Positions 44,193 through 54,869 are shown, numbered from the stretch's first letter. The stretch is DNA of 64,000 nt from an uncultured Rhodopila sp. (GCA_903932145.1 CAIZFE010000080.1:24800-88799); one strand, 5' to 3'. Translations and numbers: made by a program. The notes: generated by a model from the sequence alone, not told the origin.

Positions 44193-47100
44193 TCAGGCCG
44201 CGGCCAAAGATGCTCCGGGATCGCAATATCCGGTGGTCGCGGCCAGCGTCACTACCAGTTCCATTTCGCCATCAAACCCGGCGAACAGCTCGGGCGGCAG
44301 CGTTCCGCTTCCGTTGGTCCAACGCAGGGCTCCATCGGCTTCGTAGTCGTGAAACCCCTCGGTCAGGCGGGAATCCTTGGCCAGCACGGTATCGAACCGT
44401 GTCCCCAGCCCTATCGTCAGGCGGCGCAGCGCGACACCGAGCGGACGCGGGTCGCGGGCGATACCGAGTTCGGCGGGAACGGAGTCGCGGGAAGCAATGA
44501 TAACGGTGTCAGGCCGATGCGGCAGGCGGAACACATGCGTCATCGCGGCCGTCTCTGTCGCGTCGATGCGGCATCCATCGACGATCAGATGCAGGTCTGA
44601 CTCGTTCGTCATCGGCAGCCCCGGACGCGGTCCCGCCCGGTCGAGAATCCGGCGCCATGCCGCATCGACAATCGGGCCGCCCGTCAAAACATCGGCGTAA
44701 TGGCGCTTTGGCGGCAGATGCCAGCCCTCGTTGGCATTTTCGAACAGCCAGCGGTTGCCGTCGTCCCGGTAGCTCTCAGCCGGAGCACCGTCAGCGATCA
44801 TCACGTCGTGCGCATCCAGCTCGATGTGGTACAGTTCGACCGCCTGCGCTCGGTCGTCCCATACGATGGAACGATGATTGACCAGGAATTCCACCGGGAT
44901 CAGAACGCTGTCGATATACAACCCATGCCCCTTGGTGACACGCAGATCGCGGGCCGGAACGTTGTCCGCCAGCGCGCCCTTCCGCACGATGACCGGGGTC
45001 GCCGCACCGCGCCGCCCGCGCGTCGCCAGCACCTTGCCGACGCCGACCCATGTGATGGGCCTCTGACCGCCGCTGTATGTGTTGACGATGTCGCCAACCG
45101 CCAGGCTTTGCACCGCCCGCTCCCCGGACGGAGTCTGGATCATCGTGTTGGTGCAAAAACACAGCGCGGTGATATCGGCGCCGTCGGTGCTGGTTGTCGC
45201 GCCCACGGACGAGCCGGACGCCGCCGCAAACACGGCCGATGCGCCGGCCGTGCCAAAGTGCAGGCTTCCCGCCGCGTAATGGACCGTGGAGGCGGCGATT
45301 CCCTTGATGTCAAGAATATCGGTTCCGGAGAAACCCTTGATCGTGCCAGCAAAACTGCTCGGCGCATCGATGTGCAGATACCCGCCCGGCCCACCGAATA
45401 CGATCGTCTCACCGCTGGAGACAGTGCCCTGCACCTCTAACGCGCCGCCCGCCGCGATGGTGATCGTCCCGGTTCCGGTCAGGCTGGCCACGGTTATACT
45501 ATTGGAATCCAACACAATGCCGTTGTTGACCAGGGCGGCGGTGGTCAACTTGCCGGAAACGGTCAGGCTTCCGGCGTTGGTCAGCGTGTCGCCGCTCGCG
45601 ACCGCGTTTGTCCCGGTGAACAACCAGGACGAAAGCGTGTCCAGGTTGATCTGGCCGAAATCGATGAACTTCGTGCCGAGCCCGGTCAAAGTGCCGGTGG
45701 CAGCGCCGGACACCAGCTCCAGCGTGCTGATAGCCGTGCCGCCAACCGTGTTGCCGCCGGACACCGTGCCGGTAAACGCCGCACCCGGATCTAATACCAG
45801 TTGGCCGGTGTAACCGGCGGCGAACTTGACCGCGAAGCCGCTGGCATTGGTGCCGCTGATGCTGCCGGCGTTCACCACCGTCATCGCGCCGCTGCCGGAA
45901 ACCCCGTAGAATCCCTTGATCCTGCCGCCACTCTGGTTGATGACGCTGCCGCCGTTGCCCAGCCAGACGCCGCTGTCGCTGAGGGCAGTCCCGGTGCCGG
46001 TTATGCTGCCGGCATTGACGACGGTTCCGGCGTTGGTGTGCACGACAACACCGAAACTGCTGCCGGCGATCCTGCCGCTGGAGGCGTTGGTCAGATAGCC
46101 GCCGGCCTGAAGGTAGGCTCCCGCGCCGGTACTGCCCGTGATGGTGCCAGCGTTGCCGATGGTTCCCGAACCGTCGATATAGACGCCGTTTGTGCCCCCG
46201 CTGATGGAGCCGCCGGACGCGTTGGTGACGGTGCCCGCGCGCTTAAGGTCAACACCGGTCTGCGCGGTGCCGGTAATGGTACCCGCGTTACTGACCGTGC
46301 CATAGGTGCCTACGGCGCCGGTAACCCTGATACCATCGTTACCGCCGGTAATTTTTCCGCCGGACGCACCCGCTACAGTACCGCCATATTGCAGGTAAAT
46401 CCCATAGTTGGTCGTGCCGGCGATCGTGCCGGCATTGCTGACAGTCCCGGCGCCGCCAATGAGAATGCCGTCGGTGACGCCGGCAAGAACGGCGCCGGAC
46501 GCGTTGGTGACGCTGCCGGCCCCTGCGAGGTACATCCCATACAATTGGATGATCGTTTCCGTCGCCGCGAACGATCCGCTACCGGTCAGCTTCCCGCCGC
46601 GTTCCACCACGATCGTGCCGTGACCGACCAGATAGCCGTTGTTGATCAACGTCCCTGTGTCGAAAATCGTACCGCCGTTGGACAACGTGCCGCCGGCAGC
46701 CAGCGTGTTCGCGCCAGCCAGCGTCCAGGTGGCCCCGGCGTCCACCGTTGTTTGGGCGAAACCGATATACTGCGTGCCAAGTCCGCTCAGTGTGCCGTTG
46801 GAGGCGCCTGAGGCCAGTTCCAGCGTGCTGATGGCAGTGGCGCCGATCGTGTTGCCGCCGCTGACCGTGCCGGTAAACGCGGCGCCCGGGTCCAGCACCA
46901 CCCGGTTCGCGAACCCGGTCGTGAGCTTCACCGCGAAGCCGCTGGCATTGACGCCGCTGATACTGCCAGCGTTCACCACCGTCGTCGCGGCAGCGGCGCC
47001 GTTGTAAGATCCGCCGCTGTAAACCCCGTAGAATCCCTTGATCGTGCCACTGCTCTGATTGGTGACGGCGCCGCCGTTGAGCAACCAGACAGCGGCGTTG

Positions 47101-50100
47101 GAGTGTGACGTCCCTGCACTGGCGCCCACGATGGTGCCCGCGTTAACGACGGTCCCGGTCGCGCCGTTGATGCAGATCTCGGTACCCCCGGCGTTGCTGC
47201 CGTCGCTGATGACACCGCCGCTCTGGTTGGTGATACTGCCGCCGGCAAACAGCCGGATAGCATTGCTGCTGGCTAACCTGCCTCCCAGAATGGTGCCACT
47301 GTTGGTGATGGTAATGGCGGCACCGGCGCCATAAATCGCATTTGCGCCGGTAATCGTGCCGGTGCTCTGATTGGTGATAGCGCCGCCGGCGTTCAGCCCG
47401 ATCCCATGTGAACTGTGGAGTGTTCCGCCGGTGATGGTGCCGGCGTTCACGACGGTCGCGGCGGCACCGGTGGCATAGATGCCTGTGTACCCAAGGATCA
47501 GGCCGCCGCTTTGGTTGGAGACGCTGCCACCCGCGGTGAGATCGATCCCGACCCCGGCCGCCAGACCAACCGCGATCGTTCCGGCGTTAACGACGGTCGA
47601 AGCCCCACCCGTCAAACCTGTGAGCAGCGTTGCGCTCGTCAGGCTAATCTTGCCGGTCGAGGCGTTCGTCAACACACCGCCGGCCGCCAGCCGGAGCAGT
47701 CCGCTCAGCGACCCGGTATTGATCAGCGTTCCGGCATCGGTCAGCGTTCCGGAATTGGTCAGCGTTCCCGCATTGGTCAGCGTGACATTGCTCGCGACCG
47801 TGTTCGACCCGGTGAGTACCCAGGACGCCAGCGTGTCCACGCCGATCTGTCCGAAAGCGATGAACTGTGTGCCCAACGCGCTCAAGGTGCCGGCGGACGC
47901 TGACGACGCCAGTTCCAGCGTGGCGTCAGCGGCCGTGCCGCCGGTCACGGTGCCGCTGAAGACGGCTCCGGCATCCACGATCAGGCGGTTGGTCTGGCTG
48001 GTGGCGAACTTGATGGCGTAGATTCCGCCGCTGACCGTGCCAGCGTCGGTGACGGTGCCCCCGGCGTTTTGGAACCAGATGCCCTCGCCGCCGCCGGAAA
48101 TCGTGCCGCCGGACTGGTTGGTGACGAAACCGCCATCCTGCAACAAAACACCGAAACTGTTCGTTCCGGCGATGTCGCCCACGTTGATGACGGTGCCAAT
48201 GGCGGTTTGGACCAGGACGCCGCCCAGGACGCCGGTGATCGTGCCGCCGGATTGGTTGGTGACGAAACCGCCGTCTTTCCACCAGGCGCCGTACGAAAAC
48301 GTGCCGCCGGTTGTTCCGGTGATACGGCCCGCGTTGATGAGGGTGCCCGGGGCGAGTCTGCTATAAACACCGTAGTGGCCGGAGATCGTGCCGCCGGACT
48401 GATTGGTGACCGAACCGCCGTCGTTCACCCAAACGCCAACGTCGCTCGTTCCCGCGATGCTGCCCAGGTTGGTGACTGTGCCAGCGACGGACTGCACATA
48501 GATGCCGTTTTTGCTGCCCGAGATCGTGCCGCCGGACTGGTTGGTGACGAGACCGCCGGACTTCAAATAAACGGCGTTGGTTCCCGTGACCCTGCCCGCA
48601 TTGAGAATGGTGGCGGCGCTTGCGGCAGTGACACCCGTCCATTGCGCCGCCGCGTCAACCGTCAGTGTGCCGAAATTGGTGAACTGGGTGCCAAAGCCGC
48701 TCAGGGTGCCGACCGATGCCGTTGACGCCAACTCCAGTGTGGCGTCAACGGCCGTGCCGCCGGTGACTGTGCCAATGAAGACGGCCCCCGCATCCACGAT
48801 CAGGCGGTTGGTCTGGCTGGTGGCGAATTTGATGGCGTAGGTCGACCCGCTGATCGTGCCAGCGTTGGTGACAGTGGCGGCGCCGCCGGTCGCGACTTTG
48901 ATGCCGTCGATGCCCCCGGAGATGGTGCCGCCGGACTGGTTGGTAACAACGCCGCCGGTACCCAACAGAACGCCGTATTCGCTCGTTCCCGTTATGACGC
49001 CCGCGTTGATGACCGTTCCAGTGGCGCTTTCAACAGCGACACCGTAGGTGGCGCCGGTGATCCTGCCCCCGGACTGGTCCACCAGCACGCCGTCGTTGAT
49101 CAGCGTGCCTGCGCTGGTCAACGTGCCGGCGTTGGTCAGCGTGCCGACGTTGGTCAGCGTGCCTGCATTTGTCAGCGTATAGCCGGCCGTCACCGTATTG
49201 GAACTCGTCAACGACCAGGCCGCCCCGGCGTCGAGGGTGGCCTGCACAAACCTGACGAACTGCGTGCCCAAACCCGTCAGCGTGCCGGCAGACGCGGCGG
49301 ACGCCAGTTCCAGGGTGCTGACGGCCGCGGCGCCAATGGTGTTGCGGCCGGAGACCGTGCCGGTAAACGCGGCGCCGGGGTCCAGCACCACCCGATCCGC
49401 GTAACCGGCGGCGAACTGCACCGCGAAGCCGCTGGCGCTCAGGGCGGCGATGCTGCCCGCGTTCACCACCGTCGTCGCGCCGGAGCCGCCGTAAACCCCG
49501 TAGAACCCCTTGATCGTGCCGCCGCTCTGGTTGGTAACGGCGCCGCCGTTGAGCAGCCATACAGCGGTATTGGCGCGTGTGGTTCCTAAACTGGCGCCCG
49601 AAATGCTGCCCGCGTTGACAACGATCCCGGTGCCACCGGAAACGACCACCCCGCCGCTGCCGGAATTGGAGGCGACGCTGATGATACCGCCGCTCTGGTT
49701 GGTGACGCTGCCGCCGGCACCAAGCCGGACACCGTTGCTGAAATTTAACGCGCCACCCAGGATGGTGCCGCTGTTCGTTAATGAGATCGCAACATTATGG
49801 CTATAGATCGCGTTGACGCCGGTGATGGTGCCGGTGCTCTGGTTGGTGATGGTGCCGCCGTCGTTCAGCACGATCCCGCCGGCATTGCCGGTTGTCCCGC
49901 CGCTGAGAGTGCCGGCGTTGACCACGGTCGCGGCGGCGCCGGTGGCATAAAGCGCAACATAGCCCGCGATCAGGCCGGTGCTCTGGTTGGTGACGCTGCC
50001 GCCGGCCGTCAGGTCGATCCCGAACCCGGCGGAGGTCTGGCTGACGGCAATGGTTCCCGCATTGACGACTGTGGAAACCCCGCCCGCAAGACCGGTAACC

Positions 50101-52970
50101 AGGGTTCCGCTCGACAGGCTGATCGTGCCGGTGGAGGCATTCGTCAGCACGCCGCCCGCCGCCAGGCTAAGCTTGCCGCTCAGCGAGCCCGTGTTGGTCA
50201 GGGTCCCCGAATCGATGAGCGTGACACCGCTCGCGACCGTGTTTGTCCCGGTGAAAGCCCAGGACGCCAGCGTATCCAGGGATACCTGCCCGAAGTCGAT
50301 GAACTGCGTGCCGAGGCCGCTCAGGGTGCCGGCCGACGCGCCGGAGGCCAGCTCCAGGGTGCTGACCGCCGCGGCGCCAATGGTATTGCGGCCGGAGACC
50401 GTGCCGGTAAACGCGGCGCCAGGGTCCAGCACCACCCGATCCGCGCTTCCGGCGGCGAACTGCACCGCGAAACCGCTGGCACTTTGGGCGGCGATGCTGC
50501 CCGCGTTCACAACCGTCGTCACGCCGGAGCCGTAAACCCCGTAGAACCCCTTGATCGTGCCGCCGCTTTGGTTGGTGACGGCGCCACCGCTCAGCAGCCA
50601 GACACCGGAGGTGCCGGGCGCGCCCCCTGAACTGGCCGCTACTGTTATGCTGCCCGCATTGACAACGGTCCCGGCGCCACCCGAAACCACCACCCCGCCA
50701 CCGCTGTTGCTGGCGAGGCTGACGATGCCCCCGCTCAGATTGGTGAAACTACCCCCGGCGTAGAGCCGAAGACCGTTGCCGCCAGCGCCGGCGCCTACCA
50801 GGATGCTGCCGCTGTTCGTTATCGCGACAACGCCGCTCCCCCCTCGGATTCCATCCGCGGTTGCCGCGCTGATGGTGCCGGCATTGGTAACCGTCCCGCT
50901 TTGGACGAAAATCCCGACGCCCGTCACGCCGATGCTGCCGCCAACCTGGTTAGTGACGGTGCCGCCGGCATTGAGGACGATACCGGTGTTGCCTTGCAGC
51001 AGCCCGGCGTTGACGACTGTCGAAACGCCGCCCGTAAGGCCGGTGATCAGCGTTGCCCCCGACAGGCTGATCGTGCCGGTGGATGCGTTCGTCAACACGC
51101 CGCCCGCCGCCAGACTCATCGAACCGCTCAGCGAACCTTTATTGGTCAGGGTTCCCGAATCGGTCAGCGTGACACCGGAGGTGACCGTGTTCGTGCCAGT
51201 GAACACCCAGGACGCCAGCGTATCGAGGCTGATCTGCCCGAAGTCGATGAACTGCGTGCCGAGCCCGGTCAGGGTGCCGGCCGACGCGCCGGAGGCCAGC
51301 TCCAGCGTACTGACAGCCGTGGCGCCGATCGTGTTGCGGCCCGAGACCGTGCCAATGAAAGCGGCGCCCGGGTCCAGCACCACCCGATCCGCATACCCGG
51401 CGGCGAACTGCACCGCGAAGCCGCTGGCGCTCAGGGCGTCAATGTTGCCCGCGTTCACCACCGTCGTGGCAACACTGCCGGCATTGTAGCCGCCGTAAAC
51501 GCCGAAGGCTCCCGTGATCGTGCCGCCGCTCTGGTTGGTGACGGCGCCGCCGTTGAGCAGCCAGACGCCGCTGGCGGCTCGAACCGTTCCGGACGGGGCT
51601 CCCGATATCGTGCCTGTATTGACGACGGTCTCAGCGCCGCCGGAAGCGACCACCCCGCCACCGCCGTTGGTGGCGGTGACACTGATGAGGCCGCCGCTCA
51701 GATTGGTGACAGTGCCGCCGGCAGTCAGCCGCAAAGCGTTACCCACGCCCGTCACGATGCTGCCGCTGTTGGTGATCGCAACAGCGCCACTCCCCCACTG
51801 GAGTGCGTTCCCTGTTGTGGTGCTGATGGTGCCGGCGTTTGTAAGCGTGCCGCTTTGGAGGTACACTCCCAAGGTCGCCCCGCTGACGATGCCGCCGGTT
51901 TGGTTCGTAACGCTGCCGCCGGCACTCAGGGAGATGCCGATGTTGCCTTGCAGCAATCCGGCGTTGACAATCGTTGAAACCCCGCCCGCCAGACCGGTGA
52001 CCGGCGTTGCACCCGACAGGCTGATCGTGCCGGTGGATACGTTCGTCAGCACGCCGCCCGCCGCCAGTGTAATCGCACCGCTCAGGGAGCCCGCGTTGGT
52101 CAGCGTGACACCGCTCGCGACCGTGTTCGTTCCGGTGAGCACCCAGGACGCCAGCGTATCGACGCTGACGTGTCCGAAATCGATGAACTCCGAACCGAGA
52201 CCGCTCAGCGTGCCAGCGGAGGCGCCCGACGCCAGTTCCAGCGTGCTGACGGCCGCGGCGCCGATCGTGTTGCCGCCACTGACCGTGCCGATAAAGACGG
52301 CGCCCGGGTCCAGCACCACGCGATCCGCATACCCGGCGGCGAACTTCACCGCGAAGCCGCTGGCGCTCAGCGCGTCGATGTTGCCCGCGTTCACCACCGT
52401 CGTCGCGGCACCGGTGCCGTTGTAAAATCCGCCGCCGTAAACCCCGTAGAACCCCTTGATCGTGCCGGTGCTCTGATTGGTGACGGAGCCCCCATTGAGC
52501 AGCCAGACACCGGTGTGGGAACGTGAGGTCCCGGAGTTGGCTTCTGAAATGGTGCCTGCGTTGACGACGGTGCCGGCGGCGGCGCTGATGACTACGGCGC
52601 CGCCGGCGGCGCTGGTGGTGGCGCTGATGTTGCCGCCGCTCTGGTTGGTGACGCTGCCGCCGGCAAACAACCGAACGGCGTTCCCGGTTGACGCTTGGAT
52701 GGGGCCGCTGTTCGAGATGGTCTCGCCGGCGCCGTGGCCGTAAATCCCGTTTCCGGCAGAGATGGTTCCGGTATTGGTGAGCAGACCGGCACTTTCCAGG
52801 GTGATAACACCCAGGACATGTCCCGCGTTTGTCACAGTCCAGGCGGACGCCAGAACACTCTCGTAGAGGCCGGCACTTAGCGTGACCGAGGACAGGATCG
52901 TCGCCGGGTCGTCTGCCGTTCCGGTCAGGGTGACGAGCGAAGATGAGTTCGTGGAAATCGTAAAAGTCAT
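44193..52970 (-). CDS. Giant repetitive beta-helix protein with C-terminal Hint domain (2925 aa)
   Basis: One unbroken frame of 2925 codons. Residues 1-2590 are built of short degenerate units around GGSVTNQSGGTISG and TVVNAGTI, the look of a right-handed beta-helix, as in adhesin passengers. Eight larger modules are marked by TLELAS-GTLSGLGTQF. From about 2602 begins a Hint_2-like module: LCFCTNTMIQTPSGERAV, then VTKGHGLYIDSVLIPVEFLV, then a C-terminal WTNGSG-TLPPELFAG block. Hint domains self-cleave in inteins and Hedgehog. There is no Sec signal, autotransporter barrel, RTX repeat or visible secretion gene, so export is unexplained. ATG 52970 has a weak ribosome site. Surface adhesion is inferred. 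Confidence 0.9.
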   Translation of the reverse strand: MTFTISTNSSSLVTLTGTADDPATILSSVTLSAGLYESVLASAWTVTNAGHVLGVITLESAGLLTNTGTISAGNGIYGHGAGETISNSGPIQASTGNAVRLFAGGSVTNQSGGNISATTSAAGGAVVISAAAGTVVNAGTISEANSGTSRSHTGVWLLNGGSVTNQSTGTIKGFYGVYGGGFYNGTGAATTVVNAGNIDALSASGFAVKFAAGYADRVVLDPGAVFIGTVSGGNTIGAAAVSTLELASGASAGTLSGLGSEFIDFGHVSVDTLASWVLTGTNTVASGVTLTNAGSLSGAITLAAGGVLTNVSTGTISLSGATPVTGLAGGVSTIVNAGLLQGNIGISLSAGGSVTNQTGGIVSGATLGVYLQSGTLTNAGTISTTTGNALQWGSGAVAITNSGSIVTGVGNALRLTAGGTVTNLSGGLISVTATNGGGGVVASGGAETVVNTGTISGAPSGTVRAASGVWLLNGGAVTNQSGGTITGAFGVYGGYNAGSVATTVVNAGNIDALSASGFAVQFAAGYADRVVLDPGAAFIGTVSGRNTIGATAVSTLELASGASAGTLTGLGTQFIDFGQISLDTLASWVFTGTNTVTSGVTLTDSGTLTNKGSLSGSMSLAAGGVLTNASTGTISLSGATLITGLTGGVSTVVNAGLLQGNTGIVLNAGGTVTNQVGGSIGVTGVGIFVQSGTVTNAGTISAATADGIRGGSGVVAITNSGSILVGAGAGGNGLRLYAGGSFTNLSGGIVSLASNSGGGVVVSGGAGTVVNAGSITVAASSGGAPGTSGVWLLSGGAVTNQSGGTIKGFYGVYGSGVTTVVNAGSIAAQSASGFAVQFAAGSADRVVLDPGAAFTGTVSGRNTIGAAAVSTLELASGASAGTLSGLGTQFIDFGQVSLDTLASWAFTGTNTVASGVTLIDSGTLTNTGSLSGKLSLAAGGVLTNASTGTISLSSGTLVTGLAGGVSTVVNAGTIAVSQTSAGFGIDLTAGGSVTNQSTGLIAGYVALYATGAAATVVNAGTLSGGTTGNAGGIVLNDGGTITNQSTGTITGVNAIYSHNVAISLTNSGTILGGALNFSNGVRLGAGGSVTNQSGGIISVASNSGSGGVVVSGGTGIVVNAGSISGASLGTTRANTAVWLLNGGAVTNQSGGTIKGFYGVYGGSGATTVVNAGSIAALSASGFAVQFAAGYADRVVLDPGAAFTGTVSGRNTIGAAAVSTLELASAASAGTLTGLGTQFVRFVQATLDAGAAWSLTSSNTVTAGYTLTNAGTLTNVGTLTNAGTLTSAGTLINDGVLVDQSGGRITGATYGVAVESATGTVINAGVITGTSEYGVLLGTGGVVTNQSGGTISGGIDGIKVATGGAATVTNAGTISGSTYAIKFATSQTNRLIVDAGAVFIGTVTGGTAVDATLELASTASVGTLSGFGTQFTNFGTLTVDAAAQWTGVTAASAATILNAGRVTGTNAVYLKSGGLVTNQSGGTISGSKNGIYVQSVAGTVTNLGSIAGTSDVGVWVNDGGSVTNQSGGTISGHYGVYSRLAPGTLINAGRITGTTGGTFSYGAWWKDGGFVTNQSGGTITGVLGGVLVQTAIGTVINVGDIAGTNSFGVLLQDGGFVTNQSGGTISGGGEGIWFQNAGGTVTDAGTVSGGIYAIKFATSQTNRLIVDAGAVFSGTVTGGTAADATLELASSASAGTLSALGTQFIAFGQIGVDTLASWVLTGSNTVASNVTLTNAGTLTNSGTLTDAGTLINTGSLSGLLRLAAGGVLTNASTGKISLTSATLLTGLTGGASTVVNAGTIAVGLAAGVGIDLTAGGSVSNQSGGLILGYTGIYATGAAATVVNAGTITGGTLHSSHGIGLNAGGAITNQSTGTITGANAIYGAGAAITITNSGTILGGRLASSNAIRLFAGGSITNQSGGVISDGSNAGGTEICINGATGTVVNAGTIVGASAGTSHSNAAVWLLNGGAVTNQSSGTIKGFYGVYSGGSYNGAAAATTVVNAGSISGVNASGFAVKLTTGFANRVVLDPGAAFTGTVSGGNTIGATAISTLELASGASNGTLSGLGTQYIGFAQTTVDAGATWTLAGANTLAAGGTLSNGGTIFDTGTLINNGYLVGHGTIVVERGGKLTGSGSFAATETIIQLYGMYLAGAGSVTNASGAVLAGVTDGILIGGAGTVSNAGTIAGTTNYGIYLQYGGTVAGASGGKITGGNDGIRVTGAVGTYGTVSNAGTITGTAQTGVDLKRAGTVTNASGGSISGGTNGVYIDGSGTIGNAGTITGSTGAGAYLQAGGYLTNASSGRIAGSSFGVVVHTNAGTVVNAGSITGTGTALSDSGVWLGNGGSVINQSGGRIKGFYGVSGSGAMTVVNAGSISGTNASGFAVKFAAGYTGQLVLDPGAAFTGTVSGGNTVGGTAISTLELVSGAATGTLTGLGTKFIDFGQINLDTLSSWLFTGTNAVASGDTLTNAGSLTVSGKLTTAALVNNGIVLDSNSITVASLTGTGTITIAAGGALEVQGTVSSGETIVFGGPGGYLHIDAPSSFAGTIKGFSGTDILDIKGIAASTVHYAAGSLHFGTAGASAVFAAASGSSVGATTSTDGADITALCFCTNTMIQTPSGERAVQSLAVGDIVNTYSGGQRPITWVGVGKVLATRGRRGAATPVIVRKGALADNVPARDLRVTKGHGLYIDSVLIPVEFLVNHRSIVWDDRAQAVELYHIELDAHDVMIADGAPAESYRDDGNRWLFENANEGWHLPPKRHYADVLTGGPIVDAAWRRILDRAGPRPGLPMTNESDLHLIVDGCRIDATETAAMTHVFRLPHRPDTVIIASRDSVPAELGIARDPRPLGVALRRLTIGLGTRFDTVLAKDSRLTEGFHDYEADGALRWTNGSGTLPPELFAGFDGEMELVVTLAATTGYCDPGASLAAA
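45690..52290 (-). repeat. Eight long intragenic modules in the giant protein gene
   Basis: A conserved motif encoding TLELAS-GTL recurs near 45717, 46815, 47910, 48728, 49308, 50345, 51296 and 52232. The spacings are therefore uneven, about 0.6 to 1.1 kb. Modules at 49308, 50345, 51296 and 52232 are the most alike, including whole stretches such as GFYGVYG and NTIGAAAVSTLELASG. The copies invite recombination and length change. Confidence 0.8.
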
Positions 52971-53378
52971 CTAACCCACCACTACCGGCCACGATTGGGG
53001 GCTGCGGTCAGGCCAGCCGGGGACACGGCAGGTCCCGGACTTCGCACTGACCGGAGCGATCCAAAAAAACAGACACACATTATTTTTAGGATGAACCAAA
53101 TATCAGATCGCCGTGACAACCACAATCGTCCAACCGGGTTGTAGCGCTTTTTGATATGAAACTATCTCGCAGCCCACACGGCCGTCAGGTCCCGTTCCCG
53201 ACAACGGCGGCCCGAACCCGAATCCCATCATCCGCGCGCCCGGCTGGTGACGATCTGATGTCCCGGGTCAAGCCGGGCATGGCGCGGGACGATCGGGCGT
53301 GTCACACCGTCAGGCAAAGCATAACCGGAAACGCCCGATGTCCCCCCTCCGCCGCGGCACCCAAGCCGCGCTCCTCGC
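52971..53378. other. Intergenic region upstream of the giant gene
   Basis: About 410 bp without a gene, between divergent genes. Bases 53060-53100 are AT-rich (ATTATTTTTAGG-like text), a likely promoter area for the minus-strand giant gene. Near 53258-53290 there is a stretch resembling one arm of the hairpin repeat family (CGGGTCAAGCCGGGCATGG). No RNA gene is seen. Confidence 0.5.
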
Positions 53379-54869
53379 GTGACCGTGCCGGCAGCGGACG
53401 CCCCGCATGTGCCTCCGCCCGCACATCTGTTCCGCCTTGTGGTACCGCCGATCATCCTGCCGGTGTTCCTGTCCGCGGCCGATGCGACCGTGGTGGCGAC
53501 CGCCCTGCCCGCCATCGCCGCCACGTTTGGCGAGGTCGAGCATCTGTCATGGATCGTCATTGCCAACCTGATCGCCAGCACGGTGGCAGCCCCGGCCTAT
53601 GGCCGGCTCGGTGACGCGTTCGGCCGCCGCCGCATGATGATGATCGCGCTCGGTGTTTTCATGGCCGCCTCGTGCCTGTGCGCGTTGGCCCCGACCTTCG
53701 GCTGGCTGCTCGCCGGGCGAGTCCTGCAAGGGCTGGGCGGCGGCGGATTGCCGACCATGGCGCAGGCGCTGGTCGGGGAGAACGTGCCGCCGCGCCAACG
53801 CGGCAGCTATCAGGGCTACCTCTCCGCGAACATCGTTGCCGGCTCCACCATCGGGCCGGTGATGGGCGGGTTCATCACGCAGGCCTGGGGGTGGCACTCG
53901 GTCTTCCTGGCCTACCTGCCGATCGGAGCGGTCGCACTGCTGTTGCTGGCCCGCATGCCGCCGGGGGTGCGCGGCACCCGAACATCCGGCTTCGATCTTG
54001 TTGGCGTCATGCTGTTGACCGGCTTTATTCTGCCGCTGCTGCTGATGGTGTCGCGGCTTCAGCGATTGACGTTCGCGGCGCTGCCCGGGCTGGGCGGGCT
54101 GCTAGTACTGACCGCGGCCGGGCTGGCGGCTCTGCTGTGGCAGCAACGCCGAGCGTCGGCGCCTCTGTTGGCGTTGCCGTTGATGCGGATTCCGGATTTT
54201 TGGCGATCCACCGTGATGGGCGCCTGCTCGGGTGCGTCATTGACCGCCATGATGACGTTCCTGCCGCTATATCTCCAGATCGTCGCCGGAGCCTCCCCGG
54301 CGCAAACCGGACTGCTGCTGATCCCGCTGACCGGCGCGGTCAGTTCGGGTTCGGTACTGACCGGCTGGCTGATCTCGCGCACCGGCCGGGTGGCGATCTT
54401 CCCGGCGATGGGGCTTTCGATCACCGCCATCACGCTTGTCGCGCTGGCGATCTGGGCGCCGTCGCTCAGCCGGGTGCAGTTGTCCTGGCTGCTGGCGATC
54501 GGAGGTTTGACCCAGGGATCGGCGATGCTCACATCCCAGATCGTCGTACAGGCCGTCGCCGGTCCCCGCCAACTCGGTGCCGCCGCCGCGTCGGTTCAGT
54601 TGGCCCGCTCGCTCGGTTCGGCGTTCGGAGCGGCGACCGCCGGTGCGGTGCTGTTCGGATTGTTGTCGGCGATGGACGCCGACACCGCCATCCTGTTTTC
54701 GGATATGGTACGGCACGGCCCCGCGGTTCTGGACGGTCTGCTGCCGGCTCAGCGGACATTGGTGCAGGCGGAAATCGCAACCGCGTTCAGAGGCGTTTTC
54801 CTGACCGTCGCTTGCTTTTCATGCACCATCGTCGCCTGTGCGGCGACACTGCCGATGCGGCGTCTCTAG
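53379..54869 (+). CDS. MFS transporter, DHA2 (EmrB/QacA) family
   Basis: A 496-residue 14-helix drug:H+ antiporter. TM1 has LSAADATVVATALPAIA (family motif), then GRLGDAFGRRR (motif A) and GAGG-type GRVLQGLGGGG. The 14-TM group exports drugs, dyes or bile salts. The GTG at 53379 starts a short Pro-rich tail before TM1. It has no membrane-fusion (EmrA) or regulator gene beside it. Its 3' end overlaps the small gene on the other strand by 4 bp. Confidence 0.9.
   Translation: MTVPAADAPHVPPPAHLFRLVVPPIILPVFLSAADATVVATALPAIAATFGEVEHLSWIVIANLIASTVAAPAYGRLGDAFGRRRMMMIALGVFMAASCLCALAPTFGWLLAGRVLQGLGGGGLPTMAQALVGENVPPRQRGSYQGYLSANIVAGSTIGPVMGGFITQAWGWHSVFLAYLPIGAVALLLLARMPPGVRGTRTSGFDLVGVMLLTGFILPLLLMVSRLQRLTFAALPGLGGLLVLTAAGLAALLWQQRRASAPLLALPLMRIPDFWRSTVMGACSGASLTAMMTFLPLYLQIVAGASPAQTGLLLIPLTGAVSSGSVLTGWLISRTGRVAIFPAMGLSITAITLVALAIWAPSLSRVQLSWLLAIGGLTQGSAMLTSQIVVQAVAGPRQLGAAAASVQLARSLGSAFGAATAGAVLFGLLSAMDADTAILFSDMVRHGPAVLDGLLPAQRTLVQAEIATAFRGVFLTVACFSCTIVACAATLPMRRL

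Noticed and set aside
45801..46811. Long plus-strand frames across the giant gene
   Set aside because: They arise because the repetitive GC-rich coding sequence lacks stops in several frames; no motifs are seen.
44193..52970. CRISPR or tandem-repeat array
   Set aside because: The repeats are degenerate, codon-phased and lack uniform spacers; they encode protein repeats.
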